This document shows, in pieces, positions 48,022 through 58,915 of a stretch of 64,000 nt of DNA. Numbering within the stretch: the stretch's first letter is position 1; each line of letters begins with the position of its first letter. Source of the DNA: Hyalella azteca. Lineage: Eukaryota; Arthropoda; Malacostraca; Amphipoda; Hyalellidae. The position numbers and the translations under genes are program-made. Location of the stretch: contig NW_025941278.1 of assembly GCF_000764305.2 (NCBI RefSeq), forward strand, positions 620,001 through 684,000. Direction: 5' to 3'. Below the pieces are notes generated by a model. The model was given only the letters and a program-made list of their open reading frames with translations, did no database searches and had not been told where the DNA came from.

Positions 48022-48944
48022 GAGACCCAAACGATTCAGTATTTTTCATTATTTTTTTCTTCGATACAATTTAAATTGACACTTGTGAATAACTTAAACC
48101 AGACGCATCGTACACACGTGGCTTGCATGACGTGACAATTTTGCGTGCGACCTTTCAAGACAAAATGAAGCATCGGCAGTGCTCGTTCTCCGTGAAGAAT
48201 TTGATTTAAATATGAATATGGAATTGACACATGGGATCCGTCTAAGGTAAGGAAATAATTTCCACTCTGTTGCTCACAAGAAATGCTGTGGAGCGACATG
48301 ACGACGGTGTCTGTTTCTGACGGGAAAATTCAGTTTGAAATTGCAGACAGGAAAGACGGTGAGCAGATTGACGGTGAAAGGGCACGAGAAACTTGTGTAT
48401 AAGCGTTCTACTCTTGAAAGCTGGGCTGAATTTCTGTCTAAAAGCAGAGGTTATGACGACGGTAAGACAAAGAGAATATTGATTGTGAAATGGCACGAGA
48501 AGTTTGTGTATAATAAGTATTCTCCACCGGTAAGCTTGGTTGAATTCTTGCTTACAATAACAGTTGTTCAACAATTATTTGATAAAACTAAAGCAAATCT
48601 GTTGCTTGCAAGCTCGGTATTACGAACTTTCATATAATAAATATTTAATTTGAAATTTTCACGTGTCACTAGTATATACGTAAATATCGAGAGGGCAGCC
48701 GAAATATTTCAGTTTCAATTCGCCTACAATTTCATCTCTGTATCTTCTGGGAAAGCTCTTTGATGTCTAGAACTCATCAGATCGCGCGTCATTAAACAAA
48801 ATACAAAATTTATTTATGCCTGAAAAAAGTTTTTGATCATTATAATACCTCAACATTTCACTGCACGTTGTGTAAAAAATACGATCGCATCGCAGTGCGC
48901 ATCACCTATGCGACGCCTCGTCAAGTGCAATAAATGCCTTGTTA
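48022..48944. other. AT-rich sequence, no feature
   Basis: Open frames on both strands at 48242-48637 overlap each other and show no splice or domain support. Confidence 0.45.
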
Positions 48945-49046
48945 TTATATTATATTGTTATTATTATATTATATTGTTATTATTATATTATATTGTTATT
49001 ATTATATTATATTGTTATTATTATATTATATTGTTATTATATTATG
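48945..49046. repeat. 20-bp repeat, ttattattatattatattg, 5 copies
   Basis: Five virtually perfect copies. The unit has no stop in some frames, giving a spurious Tyr/Ile/Leu-rich open frame. Confidence 0.97.
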
Positions 49047-49189
49047 CCTTGTATTGCTGCATCAACATCCGAGGCGGCGAGTCTGGTCCACGACGCCTAC
49101 AAATTCAGGCGGTACCATGAATATAGCCACCTCATGCTTCATGTATGAGTTGATGCAGAGATACCTTATGCATTATTTATGAGGTAACG

Positions 49190-49390
49190 CTATCAGATGT
49201 CTCATACATCATGAAGACCGTGGCGCGGTGATTCCTTCCGTATCGTGTATAAGGTAAAGTGCAGAGACCTCATATGAAACATATATGGGGTAACGTGCNT
49301 ATGAAACATATATAAGGTAACGTGCAGATACCTCATATGAAACATATATAAGGGACAGTGCAGATAACTCACGCATCATATGTGAAGTAA
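49190..49390. repeat. ~36-bp repeat with acctcatatgaaacatatat core; contains an N
   Basis: About five copies of tgcagataCctcatatgaaac followed by atatataaggtaacg. The single N at 49299 lies inside, where a unit seems to be cut short, which suggests a collapsed assembly gap. Confidence 0.88.
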
Positions 49391-50539
49391 TGCGAAATTC
49401 CTGCATATTCTTGACAAGTGTGCAGATTACGCATGCATCTACATGTTGTTGTGCCCAGTATGACATTTAGATTCTTGTTTTGCTTCCATCAGAATGTCCA
49501 AATAGGACTAAAATAGTTCCATTTAAAATAAAATAATCCTATACAAACCTAGCAGTATGCCTAGGATGGTAGACGATGATTTCATAATCTCGAAGCAGAC
49601 CTTTCGTCTATCTTCATTTCAGTGTAATACTGGAAAGATCGTAAATACTTAATTGACATTAAGTCAATTATGACTGATACAGTCCTAAAGCAAAGCTAGT
49701 TAGTAATTTTCCGCCTCTGTGCTAAGATCGCCTGCGCGCCCAAAGAAGATTGGATTAATTTGTATATATGCCCTGACCCATCATAATTTCTGAAGGGAGC
49801 GAATCAGGGGCTGTGCGATCAAAACGCACTTAAGCACACGTAGCCAATTTATAAGTAAGTTTTCGGAGGAGTTCTCGTCTGTGATAAGTGGGTTTCGCTT
49901 GAAAAGACGTCTGCAATTGGCTGACGGAGTTACGACCATGTAACAATTTTTGATAGTACGACCTTAGGTCAGGATTTCGTAGGTTTGAAAGTCGTCACTC
50001 ACGAGGAAAGGCAAAATGAGAACTTATTTATGCCCGCGGTCTTTAGCTGAGCAAAGCCTGGCAGTCATTTCGACCTCCTCACACGGACATGAATTACGCA
50101 GCCCCGTTTACAGGCCGGCGTCCAAAAGCTTAATATTCTTTGCGAGCTAACTCAACGCGAAATTAACAAAACCGCAAGAGAAAAATGCATCGGTTCCGCA
50201 ATATATGTCAACGTCCAAGTTCGTCGACAGCAAAAGAGCAGCTAAGCATTTTGTATTTTATTATGGGTGGATAATTTGCGAAAATTATGCAGTACCACAT
50301 CGTTTCCCAAAATCCATAGCAAAATTTTAAAGCAATAAATTTGTCATACAAGGTTTGACAATACCTTCAGCTCGTAGCATTTCGGCGCAGCAGTTTTGGC
50401 TTAGGCATAAGCACTAAATTATGCATACGTTAATACTCTCTTTTTCGCACCTTGCTTCATTTCTCCGAGTTATCTGATCACGGACGGGGAACGGAGACTA
50501 GCGGCACTTGGCGGATAGCAGCTACGCAAGCCGGTTTAC
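49391..50539. other. AT-rich sequence with one dispersed motif
   Basis: 49901-49933 (agacgtctgcaattggctga continuing cggagttac) is shared with 29861-29892. No gene seen. Confidence 0.5.
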
Positions 50540-50597
50540 TTAGATTGGCGGATGGTGTTGGGGGTTCGTGGATCCGTAGAGAATAACGATCTTCGCA
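50540..50597 (-). CDS. Possible Ser/Arg/Pro-rich exon of a minus-strand gene
   Basis: 58 bases with a clear acceptor (caccttgaaggctttcag) before 50597 and donor CTAA|GTAAACC after 50540. Entry phase 1 gives RRSLFSTDPRTPNTIRQS, exit phase 2; the frame of entry phase 0 (CEDRYSLRIHEPPTPSAN) is also open. The first reading resembles the phosphorylatable linkers of the confirmed exons. Whether it belongs to the same gene, about 40 kb downstream, cannot be told from sequence alone. Confidence 0.33.
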
Positions 50598-50682
50598 CTG
50601 AAAGCCTTCAAGGTGAAATCACGGTAATACTCTCATTCAATTATAAAACTAATATCCGATCATCTAATCACATTTCTGTGAT

Positions 50683-50816
50683 TAAAATCCTTCAACGTCT
50701 TAAATAATCTTACACTTCTAAATTTGAGATTCTAATGTGACCACGTTCCTATAATTAAAATGCTTCAACGTCTTAAATAATATGGCACTTCTAAATTTGG
50801 AATTCTAATTTCAGCT
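50683..50816. repeat. Two tandem copies of a ~70-bp block
   Basis: aaaatccttcaacgtcttaa and aaaatgcttcaacgtcttaa begin the two copies, each continuing to cacttctaaatttg...attctaat. It lies just upstream of the acceptor at 50598. Confidence 0.88.
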
Positions 50817-51517
50817 TAATGCGTTACTTTCATATCGTTCTACAGTCTGAATTCAACTTAAATCCTCATTTAAATTCCATTTGCGTTTTGTCATCAGACG
50901 CGAAGTTGCGCTGAAGTGGAAGATGGCTGGAACTGGGAGGAGTCTAGGTGGGAAGTACAATTCCGGTGAACTCTACTGATTAAACAAAATTTTTATACCT
51001 TTATTCTTGTACGTTTCTTTAAATTTTATTGCATCGAGGGAAATAGTAACATTTGCATTGCGCTTGCTTTTACACGACTAATCCGGTACTGAAATCGGAA
51101 ACGGAGGATTGAGTGACCAGTTTGCGATCGGACCCGCTGCCTTGTCACGGTCTCTCATGGATGTTATTGATCAACAGACAAAGGATGCGGTATATTCTTA
51201 TGTGGGAAAAAACGGAACGCGTTCCATGCAAGTAGTCTTGAGCCACCATCAAAGTGTGTGATGAAAGAAGGGAACAAATTCCAAGCTGCTAGTCATCGGA
51301 CATCATCAATAATTTCCTCGCAACCATGCATCTTCGTGTCGTTCAATCAAGAATTCTCGGGCAAATATTTAACAATAAAAATTTTTTCAAAAGGGCAGAC
51401 ATTAGTGCCTAAACCGTTTACTTATCATCCATGGCCTACTCATAATCAATGCCTTGCCACAACCAATCTTCATTTATTCCCAAACATCGCACTTATTTGA
51501 GCATTTCATTCACACTA
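50817..51517. other. No feature seen
   Basis: AT-rich; short open frame at 51258-51500 without support. Confidence 0.5.
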
Positions 51518-51665
51518 ACAAATGTTGTCTTCAACCAAGCGTCGTTCAACCAAGCGTTGTCTTAAACCAAACGTTGTCTTCAACCAAGCGTCGTTCAACC
51601 AAGCGTTGTCTTAAACCAAACGTTGTCTTCAACCAAGCGTCGTCCAACCGAGGGTTGTCTTCAAC
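51518..51665. repeat. Short-unit repeat, caaccaagcgt and cgttgtctt cores
   Basis: Alternating caaccaagcgtcgtt and cttaaaccaaacgttgtctt blocks form a higher-order unit of about 58 bases, about 2.5 copies. Confidence 0.9.
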
Positions 51666-52417
51666 AAACGTACCTGTGTTTGATTATGTAATTTAAATGA
51701 GCTCGGTTAAGCTCCGTGTTGCTTTAATATAATACTATTTCTGCGCATAAACAGCTTCTTACAATATCGACGTTTCTAGTCGATAGCATACATTTTAGCC
51801 TCAATATTTTGCATTGGCCTAGAAAGTTTGCACAAATTTGAGCGGCTTAAAGGGAAATTTAGGGTTATTTCAGTATCGCGTTAACGTCGATAATATTGGA
51901 TAAGAGGATGTCAGCCTTGGACCCAATATCGCTTTGGAAAAGCAGATGTGCGCCAATAGCAGGTCTTCTGCAGTATATAGTAAATGTGTGTATGATGCCG
52001 TAAATTCCGAAGTTGTTGACCAGTAAAGCCTCGTTTTGAACTTTTAATTCCATCATTTTATTATCTGAATGCATATCTAATGGTTACTACAGATAAGTTA
52101 TGTATTTTATCTCACATGATACATATGATCATAGCACAGGTCTGGTACATGAATAAAAAATTTGCCAATAATATATATAATATTTACTGTATTTTTCCTC
52201 GCATATCATTCAGTTATTATTTGTTGTGGTAGTTGTAGTGGTTACATACAGTGGTGTCATAAGGGTAAAAGTATTTTGAAATTATTACGAAGAATCATGA
52301 ATCATATTGAAATTAACATGACGCAGTGCAATGTCGATTAATTTTACTGCGCAGATAAAATAACTTTTCAAATACGTTAGCTTGCAGCGTTCGAATGAAT
52401 GGCCTGCAAACGTAGTG
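51666..52417. other. No feature seen
   Basis: AT-rich spacer between arrays. Confidence 0.5.
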
Positions 52418-52568
52418 AATTGTCTGCCACAGTGAAGTGTCTGCCACAGTGAAGTGTCTGCCGCAGTGAATTGTTTGCCACANAAGTGTCTGCCACACTG
52501 AAGTGTCTGCCACAGTGAAGTGTCTGCCACAGTGAAGTGTCTGCCACAGTGAAGTGTCTGCCACAGTT
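52418..52568. repeat. 17-bp minisatellite, ~9 copies; contains an N
   Basis: Unit tgtctgccacagtgaag, nearly perfect. The N at 52483 replaces part of one unit, so the copy number is unreliable. Open frames of the ADTSLWQTLHCG type are repeat by-products. Confidence 0.96.
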
Positions 52569-55500
52569 ATATGCACTCCTGCGTCTCTGATTATTCAAAC
52601 GAGTCACAAATCGCATCAACTTGCTAATTCATGCCATTCTTCATGCCACATTCCCGGCACTCTTAATGGCATCGGGACTGGCATTCCTGGCTTGGCATCT
52701 CGATATTAAACCAACGGAATTTATTTGGCTGAAGTTGGGCCCCGTGCACTAAAGAGCTAAGAAGATTCTGCTCCCAGAACAGTAGCATTAAACTCTACGT
52801 ATTTTCTAAGTAACTTTTTCCGAAAGAAAATCCCTAAAAATTGCGAGAGATTTGGCTGTATAGCGAGCACACAGACATTAGCGCAATTAATTCGTTGGCA
52901 ATATTACTTTTTACGTATAATTCAGCTAGGGACTTTATTCGAAAATAATGTTATTCAGTCATTCAATTGATGGTAGTTAATAGAATTTTTTTCTTTAAAT
53001 AAGTTCCAGCTTAAAATATAGCGACTCTTAATAGTTGATCTCACTTTTATGTGCAAAGTTTTAACTCTCTATTCACATTATAATAACGCATCTTAGCACT
53101 ATCATTATTATAATTTTAAAAATTACATTGTCAAATTTATTTCATAAAAGTGATTCTACCTATTGTTTCAGTTGTATAACAATATTGGGGTAAAATTCCG
53201 CTGCTCTGTTCTTTTGAAGATAGGATACATAAATGAATATATATAGTGCTAAGCGCGGAAGTTATCAAACATCTCAAACAAAATTAAATTAAGTATTCTT
53301 CTCTACGTAAAAATATTCTCGTGAAAAAATAATATGTATGGAAAAGCCCCATATATGGTTCCGGAGTTGAATTTTCACCCGTTAGTTTCAGGAAAAAAAT
53401 TCACAATGCATTTGAAACCATACCACAACTTTCCATTCTAGACACACAACTTTATTCCGCCGATGCTATCGATCAAAAAATGCTTTTACAAATGGATCAT
53501 GCCGACGATGCAAGGAAACATCGATGTTCACAAGGATTATTGATTATTTTCGTGTCGGCGTAGGCAGAGCTCAATCGTGCAATATTGCTACACCGATAAA
53601 TTGGTCAACTTTTGAATAATATTTCAGACTTTAGGCGATTCATTAAAATTGGTATTTCTGTTCGGTGCACCCATTTTTTACACGATTCGTTCAGAGCTAA
53701 AATTATATAAATGCTATTGTCTTGCCAATAATTTGATTTTAACTGCATATTTTCCCGATTAAATTTCAACGGTAATAATTTATGAATAACAGAATACTTT
53801 TGTACGCAAATGCTTGGAGAAACTGTGTTGTTCAGCAATCGAAATCCTCTGAACTATACATCCCTTGCCTCGCACAATCCACATGACCTCTCAAAGTACG
53901 ACTCGGAAAATATTGAATGTGTGTCAGCTAGACAGCAGATCGATATAACGGCAGCGTAAGTTGCGGTCTATCGGGTTACAAATTTTGTGAAGCACGGTCC
54001 TGGCCACCATTCGGGTGGCGAGGCTCCGAGGTCAAGTGCGGAAAAAGCCGACAATTCTACGAAGAGAAATGTGCCATTCCTTTCAGTCAAATATTCAAAT
54101 TGAAAAGATTAGTGATTCGTCCCTAAATGGTAATTTAGTTTCTTTTACTTTATTTTTCCTTTAGTTTATGTCTCAAAACCGTGCGTTCCACAGTTGGCGC
54201 AATCCTGGGTTACTTCATAATAACATTTTTAGTAAATATCAAAAATTTTCCATTTGGACTATCAGGGTTTTACCTGTCCCCTAACAAAAAGCACAATCAA
54301 AGATCCTTTAGCTTCATCAATTTCAAGTAACGTTCACACGACGAAGAAATCCGGAATAAAAAATAATGTTGTCGAGATTTTTTCAACCACAGTGTTCCTG
54401 AAATCCGCAGTATATTAGTATTATTTTAATGTCCGTATTTTGAATACTGTTTATATGACATTTCAAATGAACAAACATACATTTGAGCCGACAATGTTCT
54501 TTTTTAAAGAAAGAAAAGATTTTGGCTGACAGTGTCTCATTGATAAAACCTACTCGTTCTTATTGCAAATACATAGCTTGCTCAGTAAAAATCTTGCGAG
54601 CAAACTAAGAGCCCCAAATGCCGAGCAGTTTCTATTCGTATTCGTATATTCCTGTGAAGAACTCTTGAACATTTCCTTACGACAAGATTCCGGACAGTCG
54701 TCGACCTTAAGCGACTTATTTGAACGCTCATTTGCGATGTTTATGCAAGAACTTTCAGTAAAGACTGCCTCACTTTTAAAACAAGCCAAGATGATACTGC
54801 GAGACTCGAAGAAACACGGAAAGTTTCTGACAGAATACAATTATTCAAAGGCTTCTCGAAAGAAATGGTTTTTAGTGGCGGAATATTTATCGACAGAGCT
54901 CTGTCATTGTTTCAGATATTGACCTGACTTCCTACAATTTATATCAAAGAATTTTTTCTATCGAAACTCATTTATACAGCGAGAAACCCCTCCGTTGATA
55001 TTATAGAGCATCCGTTACAGACGGAGATCAAGTTACATTTAACAATATTCATATTTTGATGCCTATTTGAAGCGAAAATTCAAAATTTTTACATGACAAT
55101 TTTTTTCCTAGTGATGAGTAATGTCTTCGATTGGAATGTTCAGGACCCTCGTTATATGCGGCCATTTGCAAAACACGTGTAATTCTGCCGAAAAACTCCA
55201 AAAGTAGCTTTGAATAAAACGTCCTTGAACGAATCTGTTCATATGGGAAGGGTCGCCTGGGATATGAATGCAAGGGACTTTTGGGGGAAGATCACGTCAG
55301 TCCCGTAAATAATAATTCTATACGAGACCGATATTAAAGGGGGGAAGGCAGCGCTGCAATAAGAATCCCTGCGTGACGTCGAAACAGTCGTGTAATTTTG
55401 TCTGCTCTGCTCGGTCTATGCAAATCTATCGCGTTGCCAGCACACGGTACCAGCTCAGCAGAAAAACGTATACATCCGCAGCCAAAAATTTGTACTGTCA

Positions 55501-56585
55501 TTTTTCGAAATACATCTTGCAAGTCATGCATGAGGTAGCAACAACAAAAGTCATTTCCTGTTTTTATGGCTATAACGTCACTAATTTGCAGACTGACCGC
55601 GAAAGAGTGATTTTATATTTACGAATTTTGAGTATCTACTATCGTAATGATTGACCTACGTAACGATTTCAACTACAGTCCATGTCGAATACCTCGATGC
55701 AAGTAAAATCCCTTCTTATGTTTTATTTTTAACTCGTACGTGGCTTGATAAAAGCTTTTGTCTGAACTCCTCCAGTTCAATGATGCGGGAGATCAAGCGC
55801 CTTTACAGACGAGATAAGCAGCTACCATGAGTAACTGCTATAAATATATCTAAACATGGCAGCTTTTGAAGCAAGAATCGGTATAAATAATGTCGGTAAC
55901 GACCAGGATTACAAAAATTGATGTGAAGAATGTTATTTCATCAGACCGACAAAGATACAAAACCAAGCTTGTACAAGTTAACATGAATTAACACGTATTA
56001 AGCTTAATTAAGCTAAAACACGTATTTGAGAAGGATGACATGGTTAAGTGAAAATATAAATTTGTTCTGAAAACGATAAGGAAAAATACCACGGTCAAAT
56101 TATGTCACCATCGTGACTTATACGAGACAAGAATAAAACTGTGAATCCCATTTCAGGAGTTCCAATGAAGTTGTAAAAGCCGTTTGCCTGGTATTATGTC
56201 GTCTAAATTTTAATGGAATTGTCAAACTCGCGAATCTGCAAAGTCATTTCATTTTTATGTTCATGAGAATTTCCTTTCGCTTGAATTGACTGTTTAATAA
56301 TGATGACTGATTTATTCCAATTTAAGAAAATATGATTCGGTTGAACATTAAAAGCGAGAAAAATCTAGAAATATGAGTTTCAGAAGAGCTTAATTATTAA
56401 TTAATACGGTACAGATTAGTTATCACTATTACCGTTATAATGATTGACATAGTTCAAGCCGAGAGATTTTCTGCCTTACATAGAGCAAAATTGGCAGCAA
56501 ATAATCTAACTTGCCACTTTACCCAAAAAATTATTTCTTCTGGTAATAAACTGGCGTTAGTGATAAACTGCAGAGTAAAATAAAT
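52569..56585. other. ~4 kb AT-rich sequence, no supported gene
   Basis: The longest open frame (54563-54922, plus, 119 codons) looks like a helical peptide but overlaps another open frame on the minus strand and has no recognisable domain. Confidence 0.45.
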
Positions 56586-56684
56586 ATGCTCACCACCAAA
56601 TCGTTATCAAATTTACGGATTAAAATCAACCACGAAGACATTTGTGACCAAGCGGGCGATGGCCCGGAGCTCAGCGACTCTCAG
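56586..56684 (+). CDS. Candidate first exon of a small unknown gene
   Basis: ATG at 56586 opens 33 codons to the consensus donor CAG|GTGAGC: MLTTKSLSNLRIKINHED then ICDQAGDGPELSDSQ. The peptide is soluble-looking, with an acidic Gly/Pro/Ser tail and no signal peptide. It leaves in phase 0, which suits the acceptor at 57298. Against it: the minus strand of the following GC-rich patch (56685-56880) is open too, and no domain is recognised. Confidence 0.3.
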
Positions 56685-57298
56685 GTGAGCTCAGCCTAAA
56701 GGTGTGCTTCAGGTCCGCGTTTGCCGCGCTGTTGGCTTAGCGCGGCCGTCGTATGACAGGAATACTTTCCTGTCGCGGATAAGCGCTGCGCTGCGTCGGC
56801 CATCCATACGACACCTGGGTACCATGTGGCGCCTGAGCACTTGTTGCACTTGAGCAGTGACTTAGGCAGCTGCGTTCGACGGTCACAGATATTTAATGGA
56901 ATAGAAAGATCTATTTAATGGAAAGATGGCAGAAATCGATGACTTAACATGTTGGAAATATGGCAGAAATTGATGACTTAAAATGTTAGAGAAGGAGTAA
57001 TTCGTTCCACCAATTCCGTGTTTTCTTCTTGGGCCGCCCATATGAACGCTTGCATATTATTTTTAATGAATTCCATAGAATAACATGTTTGTTATTCCTT
57101 GGCGGACGTCGTAGTTCTAATTTATTCCGTTAAATATTAAAGCGATCAAAAGCGGGAGAACATGCATTGTTAAATATGAACGAACCAAGACAGATGGTGC
57201 AGAGATCAATATTATTCATGGCTGAAATTCAACTGAAAAAAAAAAACTCATTTAAGTATATAAAATAATTCAGCTCTTTCCGTTTTCGTATTTTTTAG
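56685..57298 (+). other. Candidate intron with GC-rich palindromic patch
   Basis: Between the candidate exons. 56748-56812 holds nested inverted repeats: gacaggaa-tact-ttcctgtc (56755-56774) within gtcgtatg (56748) and catacgac (56805). The 3' end has a strong tract, ctctttccgttttcgtattt then ttttag. Confidence 0.4.
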
Positions 57299-57523
57299 AA
57301 ATTCATGAATTTAGCACGAACGACCAGCGCGTGTGCAGCGCTGGACGCAGCCTCGTGTGCTGAGGGGAATGGGCTCAGGCCTCGGTCAGGACAGGCCAAT
57401 ATTTACGTGTTTGCCGCAGTGATGATGGATCTTCTTAAATGTCCTTCTTTCCCTGCCATTATCAGGACGCCAGGGCCATGCATCGTGGAGCCCTACATCA
57501 TCATGACTAAAAGGATGCGATGA
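57299..57523 (+). CDS. Candidate last exon of the same small unknown gene
   Basis: Preceded by the best polypyrimidine acceptor in this part of the window. It enters in phase 0 (KFMNLARTTSACAALDAA) and ends at TGA 57521-57523; the tail reads NIYVFAAVMMDLLKCPSF, PAIIRTPGPCIVEPYIIM and TKRMR. Joined with the exon at 56586 it gives a 107-residue protein with four to five cysteines. I do not recognise it. No AATAAA was seen close by. Confidence 0.3.
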   Translation, partial: KFMNLARTTSACAALDAASCAEGNGLRPRSGQANIYVFAAVMMDLLKCPSFPAIIRTPGPCIVEPYIIMTKRMR

Positions 57524-58119
57524 GAACGCCCCATACTCACTCAGAAATATCAACTTATCATACTCTACAATTAGTGACACACATTATACTCATAACACTG
57601 ATGTGCTACTGTCAAACTGGGTCAGGTTGACTCACGGAAGGGCAAAAAGTGCATCACTCTTTGGTCAGTTTCATTCCTTTCTCTCGATGCTGGACCCTGT
57701 ATAGCAAGGCAAATGCTCGTATTAACAGGATCATAAAATTCAGATTACGTTGATGGTCACAAATCTGAATGTACAGCAAATTTTTCGATTTTGCCCCTGA
57801 CCGACGGTCAAAAAGTCAAGAATGGACATCGTATCGATAAAATTAACTATATTAGATTATTGGTGAAAAAGTCTTTTGTATCTTAGTAAGGTTATGCCCG
57901 TCGAACAATTTGCTTTTACATTTATCAGACAACTAATTTAAGATAACTGATAAATCCTGGAGACCTAAATTATCAGAAAACGTTAACTACAAATTCCTGA
58001 TAAATTTAGGTGAATCGGAAATCTCTCTTCGACCAGAGATCATCTTGAAATAATACGACGTTATTTTTCAATTCGTGATAATACTAGAAACGCTTATATT
58101 TGAAGGCGTAAAATATCCT
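57524..58119. other. No feature seen
   Basis: AT-rich spacer. Confidence 0.5.
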
Positions 58120-58915
58120 CAACATGAGTCAAGTTTCGACCATAAAGAAGGAAAACTCGAAACTGATACCAAGTTGGTGTAAAAATTTGTCTCAGTATCG
58201 ATGCTATAGAGTACAAATTTAACACAGTATTGAGGATTACTTCAACACGAAATTGAAGATAATTTCACTACGATATGTAAAATAATATCAACACGATGCT
58301 GGCATCAATTTCAATACGATACTGATACAAATTTTGCAAGAACTTGAAACCAATTTCAGCACTAAATTAAAACCAATTAAAGCAAGGTATAGAAAGCATT
58401 GTAAACATGATATTTAAATCAGTTTTACTGCAATGCTGAAACCAATTTTGAAACCATGTCAATTTCAATATAATACTGAGACATATTTTAGCATGAATTT
58501 GGGACTAATTTCAACACGTCATACAAACTAATTTCAGCACAAACTTGAGAATGATTCAATAAAATTTTTAGTGAATTTCTGATGCGATATTGAGATAAAA
58601 TTAAACTCGATCTTGAGATCTATTTCAATATGATATTGGAATTAATTTTAGCACCGATATTAGAACTAATTTCAACAAAATTTTTTGATCAAGTTCAACA
58701 CGATATTAACATCAAGTTAACATGAAATTAGTACAAATTCAAACACAGAATAGGTGCTAATTTCAACACAAAATTAAGGCCAATTAAAATTTTTGAGGCC
58801 AATTTCAACGCAAAATTAGGGCCATTTCAACACAGAATTAGCGCAAATTTCAACTCAAAATTTAGGCCAATTTCAATACAAAATTGGGGCTAATTTGGAA
58901 ATAATGTTAGGGCCA
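58120..58915. repeat. Old, degenerate repeat with aatttcaacacaaaatt core
   Basis: About 800 bases of imperfect copies of (c)caatttcaacacgatattga or caatttcaacacaaaattag at roughly 25-45 base steps. Regular early spacing has decayed, and the right end is more homogeneous (attagggccaatttcaaca). Confidence 0.85.

Noticed and set aside
47789..48049. Cys/Ser/Val-rich open frames on the minus strand
   Set aside because: Generated by the (GTCT/GTCC)n tract of the inverted repeat.
48833..49182. Tyr/Ile/Leu-rich open frames resembling a membrane protein
   Set aside because: Translation of the ttattattatattatattg array.
54550..54922. Overlapping open frames on both strands (119 and 96 codons)
   Set aside because: Mutually overlapping, no recognisable domain, base composition as background.
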